Of a stretch of DNA of 64,000 nt, positions 25,254-33,667 are shown one piece after another (position 1 is the stretch's first letter; every line of letters begins with the position of its first letter). The notes below the pieces were generated by a model. The model worked only from the letters and a program-made list of their open reading frames with translations, searched no databases and was not told the DNA's origin. The DNA lies in the NCBI RefSeq assembly GCF_004123845.1, contig NZ_NBDP01000007.1, positions 248,001-312,000 on the forward strand, in the 5' to 3' direction. The translations under genes were made by a program, and so were the position numbers. The DNA is from Allobosea sp. Tri-44 (lineage in GTDB: Bacteria; Pseudomonadota; Alphaproteobacteria; Rhizobiales; Beijerinckiaceae).

Positions 25254-26074
25254 TGCGCCGCCTCTTCGGCCAGCCGCTCGCCGTCTTCCTCCTGTCGCTG
25301 TTCGCGCTGTTCAGCCTGACGCCGATCATCTGGGCGGTGCTGATCTCGATCAAGCAGCCGGCCGATGCCTTCGCGATCCCGCCGAAACTGCTCTTCGAGC
25401 CGACCTTCCGTTTCCATTACGAGATCTGGGTCGAGCGCCGCTTCGTCGAGTTCTTCCTGAACAGTTCGATCATCGCGCTCGGCACTGTCTTCATCTCGGT
25501 GCCGCTCGGCACGCTTTCCGCCTACGGCCTGTCGCGGCTGGAGAGCCGGATGGCGCGCTCCTATCTAATGGGGCTCCTGGTGATCCGGATGTTCCCGCAC
25601 ATCCTGCTGCTGATCCCGTTCTTCATCGTGGCGCGCTCGCTTGCGATGATCGACACCTATCCTGCGATGATCGCGGCGATGGTGGCGATCAACCAGCCCT
25701 TCACCGTCTGGCTGATGCGCAGCTTCTTCCTGGAAATCCCGCGCGAGCTCGACGAAGCCGCCACGATCGACGGCTGCAATGCCTGGACGACCTTCACCAA
25801 GGTGATCCTGCCGCTGGCCAAGCCCGGCATCGTCGTCACCTCGCTGTTCAGCCTGCTGCTTGCCTACAACGAATTCCTGTTCGCGCTGATCCTGACCGGC
25901 AGCAACACCAAGACGCTGCCCGTCGCGATCGCCGAATATGGCGGCGAGGACCTGAACTACTGGTCGCTCTCGGCGGCCGGCGCGATCGGGATCATGCTGC
26001 CGATCCTGCTGTTCATGCTGTTCTTCCAGCGCCATCTCGTGCGTGGCCTGACCATCGGCGCGGTGAAGGGATGA
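25253..26074 (+). CDS. Sugar ABC transporter permease (MalG/UgpE-like)
   Basis: This 273-residue permease has six helices and the EAA loop ELDEAATIDGCNAWTTFTKVILPLAKPG. The ending (LPILLFMLFFQRHLVRGLTIGAVKG) is typical for the MalG group. It overlaps the previous permease by one base and the next (SIS) gene by four bases (ATGA), so the operon is tightly coupled. No ABC ATPase gene is present in the locus, so a shared MsmK/UgpC-type ATPase encoded elsewhere must energise it. Confidence 0.92.
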   Translation: MRRLFGQPLAVFLLSLFALFSLTPIIWAVLISIKQPADAFAIPPKLLFEPTFRFHYEIWVERRFVEFFLNSSIIALGTVFISVPLGTLSAYGLSRLESRMARSYLMGLLVIRMFPHILLLIPFFIVARSLAMIDTYPAMIAAMVAINQPFTVWLMRSFFLEIPRELDEAATIDGCNAWTTFTKVILPLAKPGIVVTSLFSLLLAYNEFLFALILTGSNTKTLPVAIAEYGGEDLNYWSLSAAGAIGIMLPILLFMLFFQRHLVRGLTIGAVKG

Positions 26075-27108
26075 CCATGGTCGACCAGAGCATCATCGAC
26101 GGTTTCATCCGGGCGCAGGCGCAGATCGTGCCGGCGACGATCGCCGCCGTGCGCCAGCGGCTGCGCGAGCTCGCGCTTCCGCGGGCGGGGCACATTGTCC
26201 TCGTCGGCTCCGGCACCTCGCTCAACGCGCTGCTGGTGGCGAAGCCGGCGCTGGAAGCCAGGGGCACCTTCGTCGAGGCGCTGAACCCGGGTGCCTTCCT
26301 GCAGCGCGAGCCGGTGCTCGGCCGCGAGGCGCTGGTCGTCGCGCTGTCGCAGACCGGGACCAGCGAGACCACCGTCGCAGCGGTCAGGCGAGCGCAGGAC
26401 AGCGGACTGACCACCCTCACCATCACTGCCGAGGCCGACAGCCCGATCGGGCGGGTGGCGACGACCAGGATCGTGATGCCGATCGGATCCGAACCGGTCG
26501 GCCCGAAGACAAAAGGCTATGGCGGCTCGCTCGCGGCGCTGGCCGAGCTTGCGGCGGCACTCGCCGGTCATGCCGGGCAGGACGTCGCCGAGGCGGCGAT
26601 CGCCGCACTGATCGAGGCGGCGACACTGCCGGCCTTCGCGCTGGCGGCGGAGCTCGACGCGGTCGATGGCCTGCTCTTCACCGGCGAGGGCCGCCATCTC
26701 GGCACGGCGCTTGAAGCCTCGCTCAAGCTCGCCGAGATGACCGGCGTGCCGGCGGCGGCCTTCCCGGCCGAAGAAGCCATGCATGGCCGCCTGCACGGGC
26801 TGACCGGCAGGAGCCTCTGCGTCATGATCGCGGCGGACGCGGCCGAACGAGAGCTCGCGGCCCATGCCGCTGGTGTGATGGCCACACTGGGCGTCCGCAT
26901 CCTGATCCTCAATTTAACCGATGAGCCGACGTCGTTCGACTGGCTGCGGCTCGACGGACTGGCGGCGCCCTATGACGCGCTCGCCGCGATCGTGCCCGTG
27001 CAGCGGCTGGCGCAGGCCATGGCGGCGCGACGCGGGATCCCACCGCATCTGATGCGCTTTCCCGGCCTGTCCAAGAAGCTCGGCATCAAGATCGACCGCT
27101 TGCCATGA
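26071..27108 (+). CDS. SIS-domain sugar isomerase/deaminase (GlmS C-domain/AgaS-like)
   Basis: This 345-residue protein carries two SIS (sugar isomerase) domains and no glutaminase domain. Sugar-phosphate-binding loops are LVGSGTSLNALL (about 47-58), ALSQTGTSETTV (about 91-102) and LFTGEGRHLGTALEASLKLAEM in the second domain. This layout fits NagB-II/AgaS-type amino-sugar-6-phosphate deaminases or related deglycases. With the ROK kinase downstream (four-base overlap) it suggests phosphorylation, then deamination and isomerisation, of an imported amino sugar. No NagA-type deacetylase is present. Start 26071 overlaps the permease stop; a second ATG at 26077 is possible. Confidence 0.85.
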   Translation: MTMVDQSIIDGFIRAQAQIVPATIAAVRQRLRELALPRAGHIVLVGSGTSLNALLVAKPALEARGTFVEALNPGAFLQREPVLGREALVVALSQTGTSETTVAAVRRAQDSGLTTLTITAEADSPIGRVATTRIVMPIGSEPVGPKTKGYGGSLAALAELAAALAGHAGQDVAEAAIAALIEAATLPAFALAAELDAVDGLLFTGEGRHLGTALEASLKLAEMTGVPAAAFPAEEAMHGRLHGLTGRSLCVMIAADAAERELAAHAAGVMATLGVRILILNLTDEPTSFDWLRLDGLAAPYDALAAIVPVQRLAQAMAARRGIPPHLMRFPGLSKKLGIKIDRLP

Positions 27109-28043
27109 AGACCGTCTTCGCCTTCGATATCGGCGGCACCGCCGTCAAGTTCGGGCTGGTGGCCGAGGACGGCCGCCTGCTCAAGCAAGGCGAGGTGCCG
27201 TTCGAACGCGACCTGTCTTTCGCGGCGCTCTGCGAGCGGCTGGCCCGGCTCTATGAGGACGTGATGGCGGGCGCCCCGGCCGATGCCTTGGCGGTCGCGA
27301 TGCCGGGCTACGCATCGCCGAAGAGCGGCGTCGTCATCGATGGCGGCGGCAATGTTCCCGCGCTGCGTGACGGGTCAATTGCCCAAGCGCTAGAACAGCG
27401 GGTCGGCCTCCCGGTCTGGTTCGCGAATGACGGCGTTGCCGCTGCATTAGGCGAAATCAGGTACGGTGCCGGCCGGGCGCTGAATCGCTTCGTCCTGATC
27501 ACGATTGGGACGGGGGTCGGCGGCGCCGTTGTGCTCGACGGAAGGCCGGTCATTGGCCCGGACGGCCATCCGCCCGAGCTTGGTGCCATCGTCGTCGGTA
27601 TCGACGGCACGGGCCGGCCGCTTTCGCTAGAAGCGCGGTCCTCGGCGCCAGCCATGCTGCAAGCCTACGCACGTCAGGCCGGGGATGCAGCCTTATCGGC
27701 ACGGAAGCTGTTCGAGCAGGCCGAGGCCGGCGACGCGGCGGCGGAAGCGATCATCGATGCGGCCTGTCGCGGCATCGCCCACGCGGCGGGCGCCCTGACC
27801 AACGCGCTCATGCTCGAGGCGATTGTTCTCGGCGGCGGGGTGTCGGGGGCCGGCGAGGCTCTGGCGCGCCGGATCCGTACTATTTTGCCGGCTTATGTCT
27901 GGCCGGCCCTGGCGGCAGCAGTTGATGTCCGCACCGCCGAACTCGGCAATACGGCCGGGCTGCTCGGCGTCGCCTCGCTTGCGTTCGAAGGGCTAGCCGC
28001 GTCGGCCAAGGATCGCAGCGTCAGACAGATCGCGAAGTCCTGA
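27105..28043 (+). CDS. ROK-family sugar kinase
   Basis: This 312-residue kinase has the ROK ATP site (FAFDIGGTAVKFGLV, residues 4-18), the substrate loop VWFANDGVAAALGEIRYG, and the phosphate segment FVLITIGTGVGGAVV. The family's HxCxCGxxGCxE zinc motif is not evident, so it is closer to zinc-less glucokinase or N-acetylmannosamine-kinase-like forms. In context it should phosphorylate the sugar brought in by the upstream ABC importer before the SIS enzyme acts. The start overlaps the SIS gene by four bases; only ten bases separate its stop from that of the convergent dehydrogenase gene. Confidence 0.88.
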   Translation: MKTVFAFDIGGTAVKFGLVAEDGRLLKQGEVPFERDLSFAALCERLARLYEDVMAGAPADALAVAMPGYASPKSGVVIDGGGNVPALRDGSIAQALEQRVGLPVWFANDGVAAALGEIRYGAGRALNRFVLITIGTGVGGAVVLDGRPVIGPDGHPPELGAIVVGIDGTGRPLSLEARSSAPAMLQAYARQAGDAALSARKLFEQAEAGDAAAEAIIDAACRGIAHAAGALTNALMLEAIVLGGGVSGAGEALARRIRTILPAYVWPALAAAVDVRTAELGNTAGLLGVASLAFEGLAASAKDRSVRQIAKS

Positions 28044-28053
28044 TCAATTCGCA

Positions 28054-29112
28054 TCAGTCGGCGAGAGCAATCGGAATCGCGACGCCGAGGCGGCCGGCAC
28101 TGGCCTGAAGCGCGGCCAGCGTTGTCCTTGCGAGGGGGCAGAAGCCGTCGAAACGGCTGCGCGCCTGCGTTGCCCGATCGCCCGGCAGGCGGATGGGAGG
28201 GGCGCCGGGAACCGGCCTCGACTGCCGGATGTGGTCCGTGAACGTCGCTGCAGCGGTCTCGAACTCGGCGAGAGGGCGCATGCCCTCGATCTCGATCGCC
28301 ATGAACAGGTTGGCGCTGCCATAGGGCCGGGAGAGATCACCATAGAGCGGTTGCACCTCGCTGCCGATGCCGCCGGCCGAGAGGCCACCCGCGATAAGGT
28401 CGATCATCACGGCAAGGCCGAAGCCCTTTGCCCCGGCAGCAGGCAGGAGCACGCCCTTGATCGCCTCGGCCGCGTCGCGGGTCGGCAGCCCCTCGGCCGT
28501 TTGGGCCCAGCCTTCGGGAATGGGCTCGCTGTTGCTCGCCGCCAGCCTGACCTTGCCCATCGCGCCGGCGCTCATGGCGAGGTCGAGGACGATCGGCTCG
28601 CCGCCGGTCGGAATGGCGAGCGCCAGCGGGTTGTTGCCGACGACCGCCTCGGCTCCACCCGGCGCCGGCAGCATCGGGCGCGTATTGGCCATGACGATGC
28701 CGATCTTGCCGGTGAGCGCGATCTTGCGGGCAAAGCGCCCGGCGGCGCCGAAATGGAAGGCGTTGCGGATGGCGACGATCGCGACGCCGTGCTCGGCCGC
28801 ACGGGCGATCGCGATGTCGCAGGCCCGCTCGGCCGTGACATGGCCGAGCCCGTTCCTGGCGTCGATCGTCAGGCGCGCACCCGTGTCGACGACGATCTCG
28901 CCGCTGGCCGCCGGATCGACGGATTTCCGTTCGATCCGCTCCAGATACATCGGCAATTGCAGCAGGCCATGCGAGGCCAGGCCCTCGATATCGGCATCGA
29001 CGAGTGCCTGCGCCACCAGAGCGGCATTGCCTGGCGGCGTCCCGGCCGCCTCGAGCAAGGCGGCCGCGAAGGATCGCAGCGCCTCGGCTGAATAGCGGCC
29101 GGACGCTGCCAT
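28054..29112 (-). CDS. Ldh-family (malate/L-lactate/ureidoglycolate) NAD(P)-dependent dehydrogenase
   Basis: This 352-residue protein has the non-Rossmann type 2 malate/L-lactate dehydrogenase fold: SHGLLQLPMYLERI near residue 45 (catalytic histidine), GHVTAERACDIAIARAAEHG, ANTRPMLPAPGGAEAVVGNNPLA and KGFGLAVMIDLIAGGLSAGG. Members oxidise 2-hydroxy acids or reduce 2-oxo acids or imines with NAD(P)H. The start codon shares a base with the stop of the upstream binding-protein gene (TGATG), so the two are translationally coupled. The substrate is unknown; a 2-hydroxy or imino acid linked to an imported amino acid is plausible. Confidence 0.88.
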   Translation of the reverse strand: MAASGRYSAEALRSFAAALLEAAGTPPGNAALVAQALVDADIEGLASHGLLQLPMYLERIERKSVDPAASGEIVVDTGARLTIDARNGLGHVTAERACDIAIARAAEHGVAIVAIRNAFHFGAAGRFARKIALTGKIGIVMANTRPMLPAPGGAEAVVGNNPLALAIPTGGEPIVLDLAMSAGAMGKVRLAASNSEPIPEGWAQTAEGLPTRDAAEAIKGVLLPAAGAKGFGLAVMIDLIAGGLSAGGIGSEVQPLYGDLSRPYGSANLFMAIEIEGMRPLAEFETAAATFTDHIRQSRPVPGAPPIRLPGDRATQARSRFDGFCPLARTTLAALQASAGRLGVAIPIALAD

Positions 29113-30122
29113 CAGCGCACCGGCGGCGCGTATTGCAGGCCGCCCTTGGTCCAGAGCTTGTTGAGGCCACGCTCGATGCCGAGCTTCGAGCCCGCGCCGA
29201 CATTGCGCTCATAGACCTCGCCGTAATTGCCGACCTGCTTGACGATCTGCAGCGCCCAATCCGGCTTCAGCCCCATCGATTCGCCGAGATTTCCCGAGCC
29301 GCCGAGCAAGCGTTGCACTTCCGGCGAGCCGGTGCGCTTCATTTCGTCGGCATTGTTGGCGGTGACGCCGAGCTCCTCGGCGACGAGCATGGCATAGAGC
29401 GACCAGCGCACGATGCTGGTCCACATCTCGTCGCCCTGGCGCACGACGGGGCCAAGCGGCTCCTTCGAGATCAACTCCGGCAGGATCACGTATTCGGTCG
29501 GGTTGACCAGCTTCAGCCGGTAGGCCGAGAGCGCCGAGACGTCGTTGCTGAAGACGTCGCATCGGCCGGACTCGAAGGCCTTGGCGACCTGATCGCCGGC
29601 CTCGAAGGCGACGCCCTCATACTTCATGCCGTTCCCACGGAAATAGTCGGCGATGTTGAGCTCGGTGGTCGTGCCGGTCGGCACGCAGACCGAGGCCCCG
29701 TTGAGCTCTTTCGCCGATTTGATGTTCAGCGCCTTGCGAACCATGAAGCCCTGGCCGTCATAATAGCCGACGCCGACATAGCGCAGGCCCATCTGGGTGT
29801 CGCGCGACAGCGTCCAGGTCGCCTGCCGGGAGAGCAGGTCGATCTCGCCGCTCTGCAGGCTGACGAAGCGGTCCTTCGGGCTGAGCGGGGTGTAGCGGAC
29901 CTTGCCGGCATCGCCGAGGACGGCGGCAGCGACGGCCCGGCAGATGTCGACGTCGAAGCCGCCCCAGCGCCCGGCCTCGTCGGGCACCGAGAAGCCGGCG
30001 ACGCCCGGGCTGACGCCGCAGATCATCTCGCCGCGATTCCTGACGGTCTCGAGCGTGCCGGCGGCGGCGGGCATGGCGCAGGCCGCGATCAGGCCGGCGG
30101 CCGGCAACAGGCGTGTCTTCAT
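29112..30122 (-). CDS. Amino-acid ABC transporter substrate-binding protein (AapJ/BztA-like), orphan
   Basis: This 336-residue periplasmic protein has a Sec signal (KTRLLPAAGLIAACAMPAAA) and the general L-amino-acid-binding pattern. It shows RGEMICGVSPGVAGFSVPDE, GGFDVDICRAVAAAVLGD, SRQATWTLSRDT and KQVGNYGEVYERNVG. No permease or ATPase gene accompanies it, so it must dock to a transporter encoded elsewhere or act as a sensor. I placed the start at 30122, where the signal peptide begins; the frame stays open further upstream. It is coupled to the Ldh-type dehydrogenase gene and divergent from the aldolase operon. Confidence 0.9.
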   Translation of the reverse strand: MKTRLLPAAGLIAACAMPAAAGTLETVRNRGEMICGVSPGVAGFSVPDEAGRWGGFDVDICRAVAAAVLGDAGKVRYTPLSPKDRFVSLQSGEIDLLSRQATWTLSRDTQMGLRYVGVGYYDGQGFMVRKALNIKSAKELNGASVCVPTGTTTELNIADYFRGNGMKYEGVAFEAGDQVAKAFESGRCDVFSNDVSALSAYRLKLVNPTEYVILPELISKEPLGPVVRQGDEMWTSIVRWSLYAMLVAEELGVTANNADEMKRTGSPEVQRLLGGSGNLGESMGLKPDWALQIVKQVGNYGEVYERNVGAGSKLGIERGLNKLWTKGGLQYAPPVR

Positions 30123-30310
30123 TCGGATGCCCTTCCCCCCGAGTGTCGTATCCGACGTTTCCTCGCCGGGTCCCAGGGTGATCCTGACGGCTTTCTGACG
30201 CAGGGGGCGCGCGCCTCGGCTGATTTCGAGATGTGAAACGCAGGGACTTCCGGTCATATCCGGGAGCGGCAGTGCCATCATCCGATCATCGAAATCGGTA
30301 CGGCCTATCC
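30123..30310. promoter_or_regulatory. Divergent promoter region of binding-protein and aldolase operons
   Basis: This 188-bp interval must drive both the minus-strand binding protein/Ldh pair and the plus-strand aldolase/bicupin/DUF6282 operon. I saw no clear dyad and no regulator gene adjacent to it. Confidence 0.4.
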
Positions 30311-31111
30311 ATGCAGCCCCCTGCCCCAACCAGCTTTCGCCAACGCCTCGTCAGCGGCGCCTTCCTGGCGGGGAGCTTCGTCAAGACGCCGAGCCCGCAC
30401 GCCACCGAAATCCTCGGCAATAGCGGCTTCGACTTCATCGTCGTCGATCAGGAGCATGCGCCCTTCGATCGCGGCACGACCGACCTCGTGCTGCTGGCGG
30501 CACGGGCCGCCGGGATCGCCGGCGTCGTCCGCGTCCCGACGCTGACGAGCGACGCGATCCAGGTGTCGCTCGATTGCGGCGCGGTCGGCATCCTCGCTCC
30601 GCATGTCGCGAGCGTGGCTGATGCTGAGGCCCTCGTCGCCGCCTGCCGCTATCGCGGCGGCAAGCGCGGCTTCTCCGGCGTCACCCGCGCCGGCCGCTAT
30701 GGCGGCAGCAAGATGTGGGACCTCGTCGACGCGGCCGATGCGGCAGTGGCGACGATCGCCATGATCGAGGACCCGTCGGCGCTGGACCGGATCGACGCCA
30801 TCCTCGCGGTCGAGGGGTTGGACGCCGTCTTCATCGGCCGCGGCGACCTCACCGTCGCCTTCGGAGCCCCGACCCGCGATGCGCCTGCGGTCCGCGATGC
30901 GGTCGAAACGATCCTGCGCGCCGCGAAGAAGGCCGGCAAGCCGGTCTGCGTGATGACCGACAATGGCGAGGAATCCGCTGCCTTCGCCGAGCGCGGCGCC
31001 AGCGCCTTCATCCTCTCTTCGGACCAGGGCTTCCTGCGCAAGGCCGCGAGCGAAACCCTGGCGCAGATGCAGACAGCCAGGAGCCGGGTCGAGAACCCAG
31101 GCTCCCGATAG
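30311..31111 (+). CDS. HpcH/HpaI-family class II aldolase
   Basis: This 266-residue protein of the HpcH/HpaI aldolase family has GSFVKTPSPHATEILGNSGF, DFIVVDQEHAPFD (catalytic histidine and base), GVVRVPT with the substrate arginine, and IAMIEDPSALDRI (metal glutamate). VFIGRGDLTVAFG follows. Members cleave 2-keto-3-deoxy or 4-hydroxy-2-oxo acids to pyruvate and an aldehyde, using a divalent metal. The start at 30311 is the first ATG at the family N-terminus. It leads the plus-strand trio with the bicupin gene (13 bp downstream) and the DUF6282 gene. Confidence 0.9.
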   Translation: MQPPAPTSFRQRLVSGAFLAGSFVKTPSPHATEILGNSGFDFIVVDQEHAPFDRGTTDLVLLAARAAGIAGVVRVPTLTSDAIQVSLDCGAVGILAPHVASVADAEALVAACRYRGGKRGFSGVTRAGRYGGSKMWDLVDAADAAVATIAMIEDPSALDRIDAILAVEGLDAVFIGRGDLTVAFGAPTRDAPAVRDAVETILRAAKKAGKPVCVMTDNGEESAAFAERGASAFILSSDQGFLRKAASETLAQMQTARSRVENPGSR

Positions 31112-31124
31112 GAGATACGGACCC

Positions 31125-32042
31125 GTGAGCTATCCCTCCAGCGATCCGCGCTCGAAGCTGTCTGCGCCGGCGGCGACGAAGGCCGCGCCGGTCAAGGCGT
31201 ATGCCGGCGCCGACTATGCCCGCTTTTATGTTGAGGAGCCGCAGCACGCGAACGACAGCGAGCGCACCTGGCTGGCTCGCGGCCAGAACTTCATCGTCGC
31301 CTATTCGGATGTGAAGCCTGGCGCCGTGCTGGCACGCACGGCGCAGCCGGACGAATACTGCCTGATCCTGCCCGAAAAGGAGCTCGGAGCGACAGTCACC
31401 GCCGGAGCCGAGACGGTCGAGGTCGCGGGCGGCTCGATCGTCTTCGTGCCGCCGGGCGCCTCGCGCATCACGCTCAAGGGCACCGGCCGCGTCATCCGGA
31501 TCTTCTCCAGCGTCGCGACCGACCTGGCGGCGTCCTGCTCGAATGCCGCCTCCTATGCGCAGCCTCATGCCAATGTCGCGCTGCTGGAGCCCTGGCCGGA
31601 ACCATCAGGTGGCTTCAGGATCCGCGCCTACAGCCTCGATGCCGGCGGCGGCGAAGGCCGTTTCGGCCGCATCTTCCGCTGCACCACGCTGATGGTGAAC
31701 ATCCTCGATCCACGGATGGGCTTGCGCGACGTCACCGCGCTCTCGCCGCATCACCATGACGATTTCGAGCAGGGCTCGCTGGTCATCGACGGCGGCTACA
31801 TCCACGACATCCGCTGGCCGTGGACACCCGACATGCGGATCTGGCGCGAGGACGAGCACGAATTGATGGCCGCGCCATCGCTGACCGTGATCCCGCCGCC
31901 CTCGATCCACACCTCGCGCTCGGTCCTACCCGGGCTGAACCAGATGATCGACATCTTCTCGCCGCCCCGCCTCGACTTCTCGCAGAAGCCCGGCTGGGTC
32001 ATCAACGCCGCGGATTATCCGATGCCCGGCGAAACCGCCTGA
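31125..32042 (+). CDS. Bicupin-fold protein of unknown function
   Basis: This 305-residue protein starts at GTG 31125 behind TAGGAGA. It has two beta-barrel halves. The first (about 80-135) contains EYCLILPEKELG and GGSIVFVPPGASRITL. The second has a likely metal set in LSPHHHDDFEQGSLVIDGGY with a later histidine in VIPPPSIHTSRS, the cupin HxHx(n)E...H pattern. Such bicupins are sugar-acid isomerases, dioxygenases or lyases. No specific family is recognised. Its place between an aldolase and a metallohydrolase-like gene suggests a step in breaking down an oxidised sugar or hydroxy acid. Confidence 0.65.
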   Translation: MSYPSSDPRSKLSAPAATKAAPVKAYAGADYARFYVEEPQHANDSERTWLARGQNFIVAYSDVKPGAVLARTAQPDEYCLILPEKELGATVTAGAETVEVAGGSIVFVPPGASRITLKGTGRVIRIFSSVATDLAASCSNAASYAQPHANVALLEPWPEPSGGFRIRAYSLDAGGGEGRFGRIFRCTTLMVNILDPRMGLRDVTALSPHHHDDFEQGSLVIDGGYIHDIRWPWTPDMRIWREDEHELMAAPSLTVIPPPSIHTSRSVLPGLNQMIDIFSPPRLDFSQKPGWVINAADYPMPGETA

Positions 32043-32053
32043 GGGCCTGCGAC

Positions 32054-32986
32054 ATGACCTTGACCGCCCAGAAAGCCGACGCCCGCAGCCGGCAGATCGC
32101 CGACCTCCTGGTCGGCGCCGTCGACCTGCATTGCCATAGCGGCCCAGCCGCGATGCCGCGGATCCTCGACCATCACGAGGCGATGCTGGATGCCGCCGCG
32201 GCGAAGTTCCGCGCCGTCGTCTACAAGGATCATTTCTATCTCGGCACCGCCCACGCGATCCTGCTCGAGAAGCTCGTGCCTGACACCGGTGTCAGGCTGT
32301 TCTCGGGCATCGCGCTCAACAATGCCTCCGGCGGCTTCAACCCGCATGCGGTCGACCACGCCATCAAGCTCGGCGGCAAAATCGTCTGGATGCCGACGCT
32401 CTCGGCCAAGAACCATATCGACGTGCTCGCCTCCGGCGCGGTGAAGACCTTCCCGAAGACCGCACAGAAGATGCTCGACCCGATCCCGCTGACGCCGTTC
32501 GGGGCCGACGGCAAGCTCACTGACGACGTCAAGCTGATCCTCGACCTGATCGCGGCCGGCGACATCATCCTCGCCGGCGGGCATCTCTCTACGCCCGAGC
32601 TCTTCGCGGTGTTCGAGGAGGCGAAGGCGCGCGGCGTCAGGAAGCTGCTCGTCAACCATCCGACCTACATGGTCAACAATTGCAGCGATGCGGAAATCCG
32701 CGACCTCGTCTCGCTTGGCGCGGTGATGGAGCATTCGATCTGCATGTTCGTCGAAGGCAAGTCGAAGAAGTTCGAGCCGCCTGAGCTGCGCCGGGTGATC
32801 GAGGTCGCCGGCGTCGAGAACACCGTGCTCTGCTCGGACCTCGGCCTTACCGGCTCGCCGCGCCCGATCGATGGCTATCGCGAGGTCGTCGGCCATCTGC
32901 TCGACCTGCAGTTCACGGAGGCCGAGATCAAGCGCCTGACCGGCGGGCATGCGGCGGAGCTGCTGGGGTTGGAGGCGGCGGCCTGA
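32054..32986 (+). CDS. DUF6282-type metal-dependent hydrolase-like protein
   Basis: This 310-residue, probably TIM-barrel protein has amidohydrolase/PHP-like metal ligands spread along the chain. These are H26-x-H28 in VDLHCHSGPAAMPR, YKDHFYLGTAHA, AGGHLSTPEL, LLVNHPTYMVNN and LCSDLGLTGSP. The pattern predicts a cytosolic metal-dependent hydrolase or lactonase. I believe it is the DUF6282 family, which has no assigned reaction that I know of. The start at 32054 lies 11 bp after the bicupin stop, so the three plus-strand genes are one operon. Confidence 0.7.
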   Translation: MTLTAQKADARSRQIADLLVGAVDLHCHSGPAAMPRILDHHEAMLDAAAAKFRAVVYKDHFYLGTAHAILLEKLVPDTGVRLFSGIALNNASGGFNPHAVDHAIKLGGKIVWMPTLSAKNHIDVLASGAVKTFPKTAQKMLDPIPLTPFGADGKLTDDVKLILDLIAAGDIILAGGHLSTPELFAVFEEAKARGVRKLLVNHPTYMVNNCSDAEIRDLVSLGAVMEHSICMFVEGKSKKFEPPELRRVIEVAGVENTVLCSDLGLTGSPRPIDGYREVVGHLLDLQFTEAEIKRLTGGHAAELLGLEAAA

Positions 32987-33119
32987 AAAAAGGACCAGAG
33001 AACTGCGGGACAGTCGGCCACGATCCATTGCGTCATTTCAAACGTGAAGGTCGGCTAGCTTGCCGTCCACCAATTCGATAGCTTTCTTCGACAGGGAATG
33101 TTGAGGAAGGGGCAGACGC

Positions 33120-33521
33120 ATGAACGCTTCCGAGATGTTTATGAAGTATGACTATGCAGAAACAAAAGATCTACTGAAAACTTTTATTACTCTGATTTCC
33201 GCAACGCTGGTATTTTCAATAACTTTTTCTGAGAAAGTAGTAGGCATCAAGGACGGATCACTAGAATCTCGTGTCGCATTGATTATCGCATGGTCACTTC
33301 TAATTCTTGCATTGATATGCTCGGGCATAGCGTTAAGCTTCATTGCTGCGGCGGCGGGAAAAATAATCTACGGAAATATCCCACTGTTTAACTGGAACTA
33401 TTGGCATTTGGCGCTAATTTCATGGTTTTTTGTGCTCTTTGGAGGTGGCGCCTTTGTAGGCGGGTTGGTTGCAATGGCTATTGCTGGCGCACGATCAATG
33501 GGCGTTTGGCCTCGGACATAG
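33120..33521 (+). CDS. Small AT-rich membrane protein, possible recent acquisition
   Basis: This 133-residue protein has three or four hydrophobic helices (TFITLISATLVFSITF, ALIIAWSLLILALICSGIAL, ALISWFFVLFGGGAFVGGLV) and a charged N-terminus. GAGGAAGGGG precedes the start. The gene is visibly AT-richer than everything around it and uses codons such as ATA, TTA and AAA that neighbours avoid, so it is probably foreign. I do not recognise a family. It ends before a hairpin at 33621-33641 shared with the convergent gene. Confidence 0.65.
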   Translation: MNASEMFMKYDYAETKDLLKTFITLISATLVFSITFSEKVVGIKDGSLESRVALIIAWSLLILALICSGIALSFIAAAAGKIIYGNIPLFNWNYWHLALISWFFVLFGGGAFVGGLVAMAIAGARSMGVWPRT

Positions 33522-33620
33522 TGCAGCGGCCTTAATCAGCGAGGTCTGCTGTAAACCCAATCGCGACATTCGTCACGTCAGGCGACGTGACAGCCATAGC
33601 CTAATGGAGAGAAGAAGCCG

Positions 33621-33641
33621 GGCCCAGGCGAACCTTGGGCC
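33621..33641. terminator. Candidate bidirectional terminator hairpin
   Basis: GGCCCA (33621-33626) pairs with TGGGCC (33636-33641) around a nine-base loop, followed on the plus strand by a GCTTGTTTTGT tract. It lies between the convergent AT-rich gene and the TctC-type gene. The stem is only six base pairs. Confidence 0.4.
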
Positions 33642-33667
33642 AGGCGCTTGTTTTGTAACTTTTCAGC

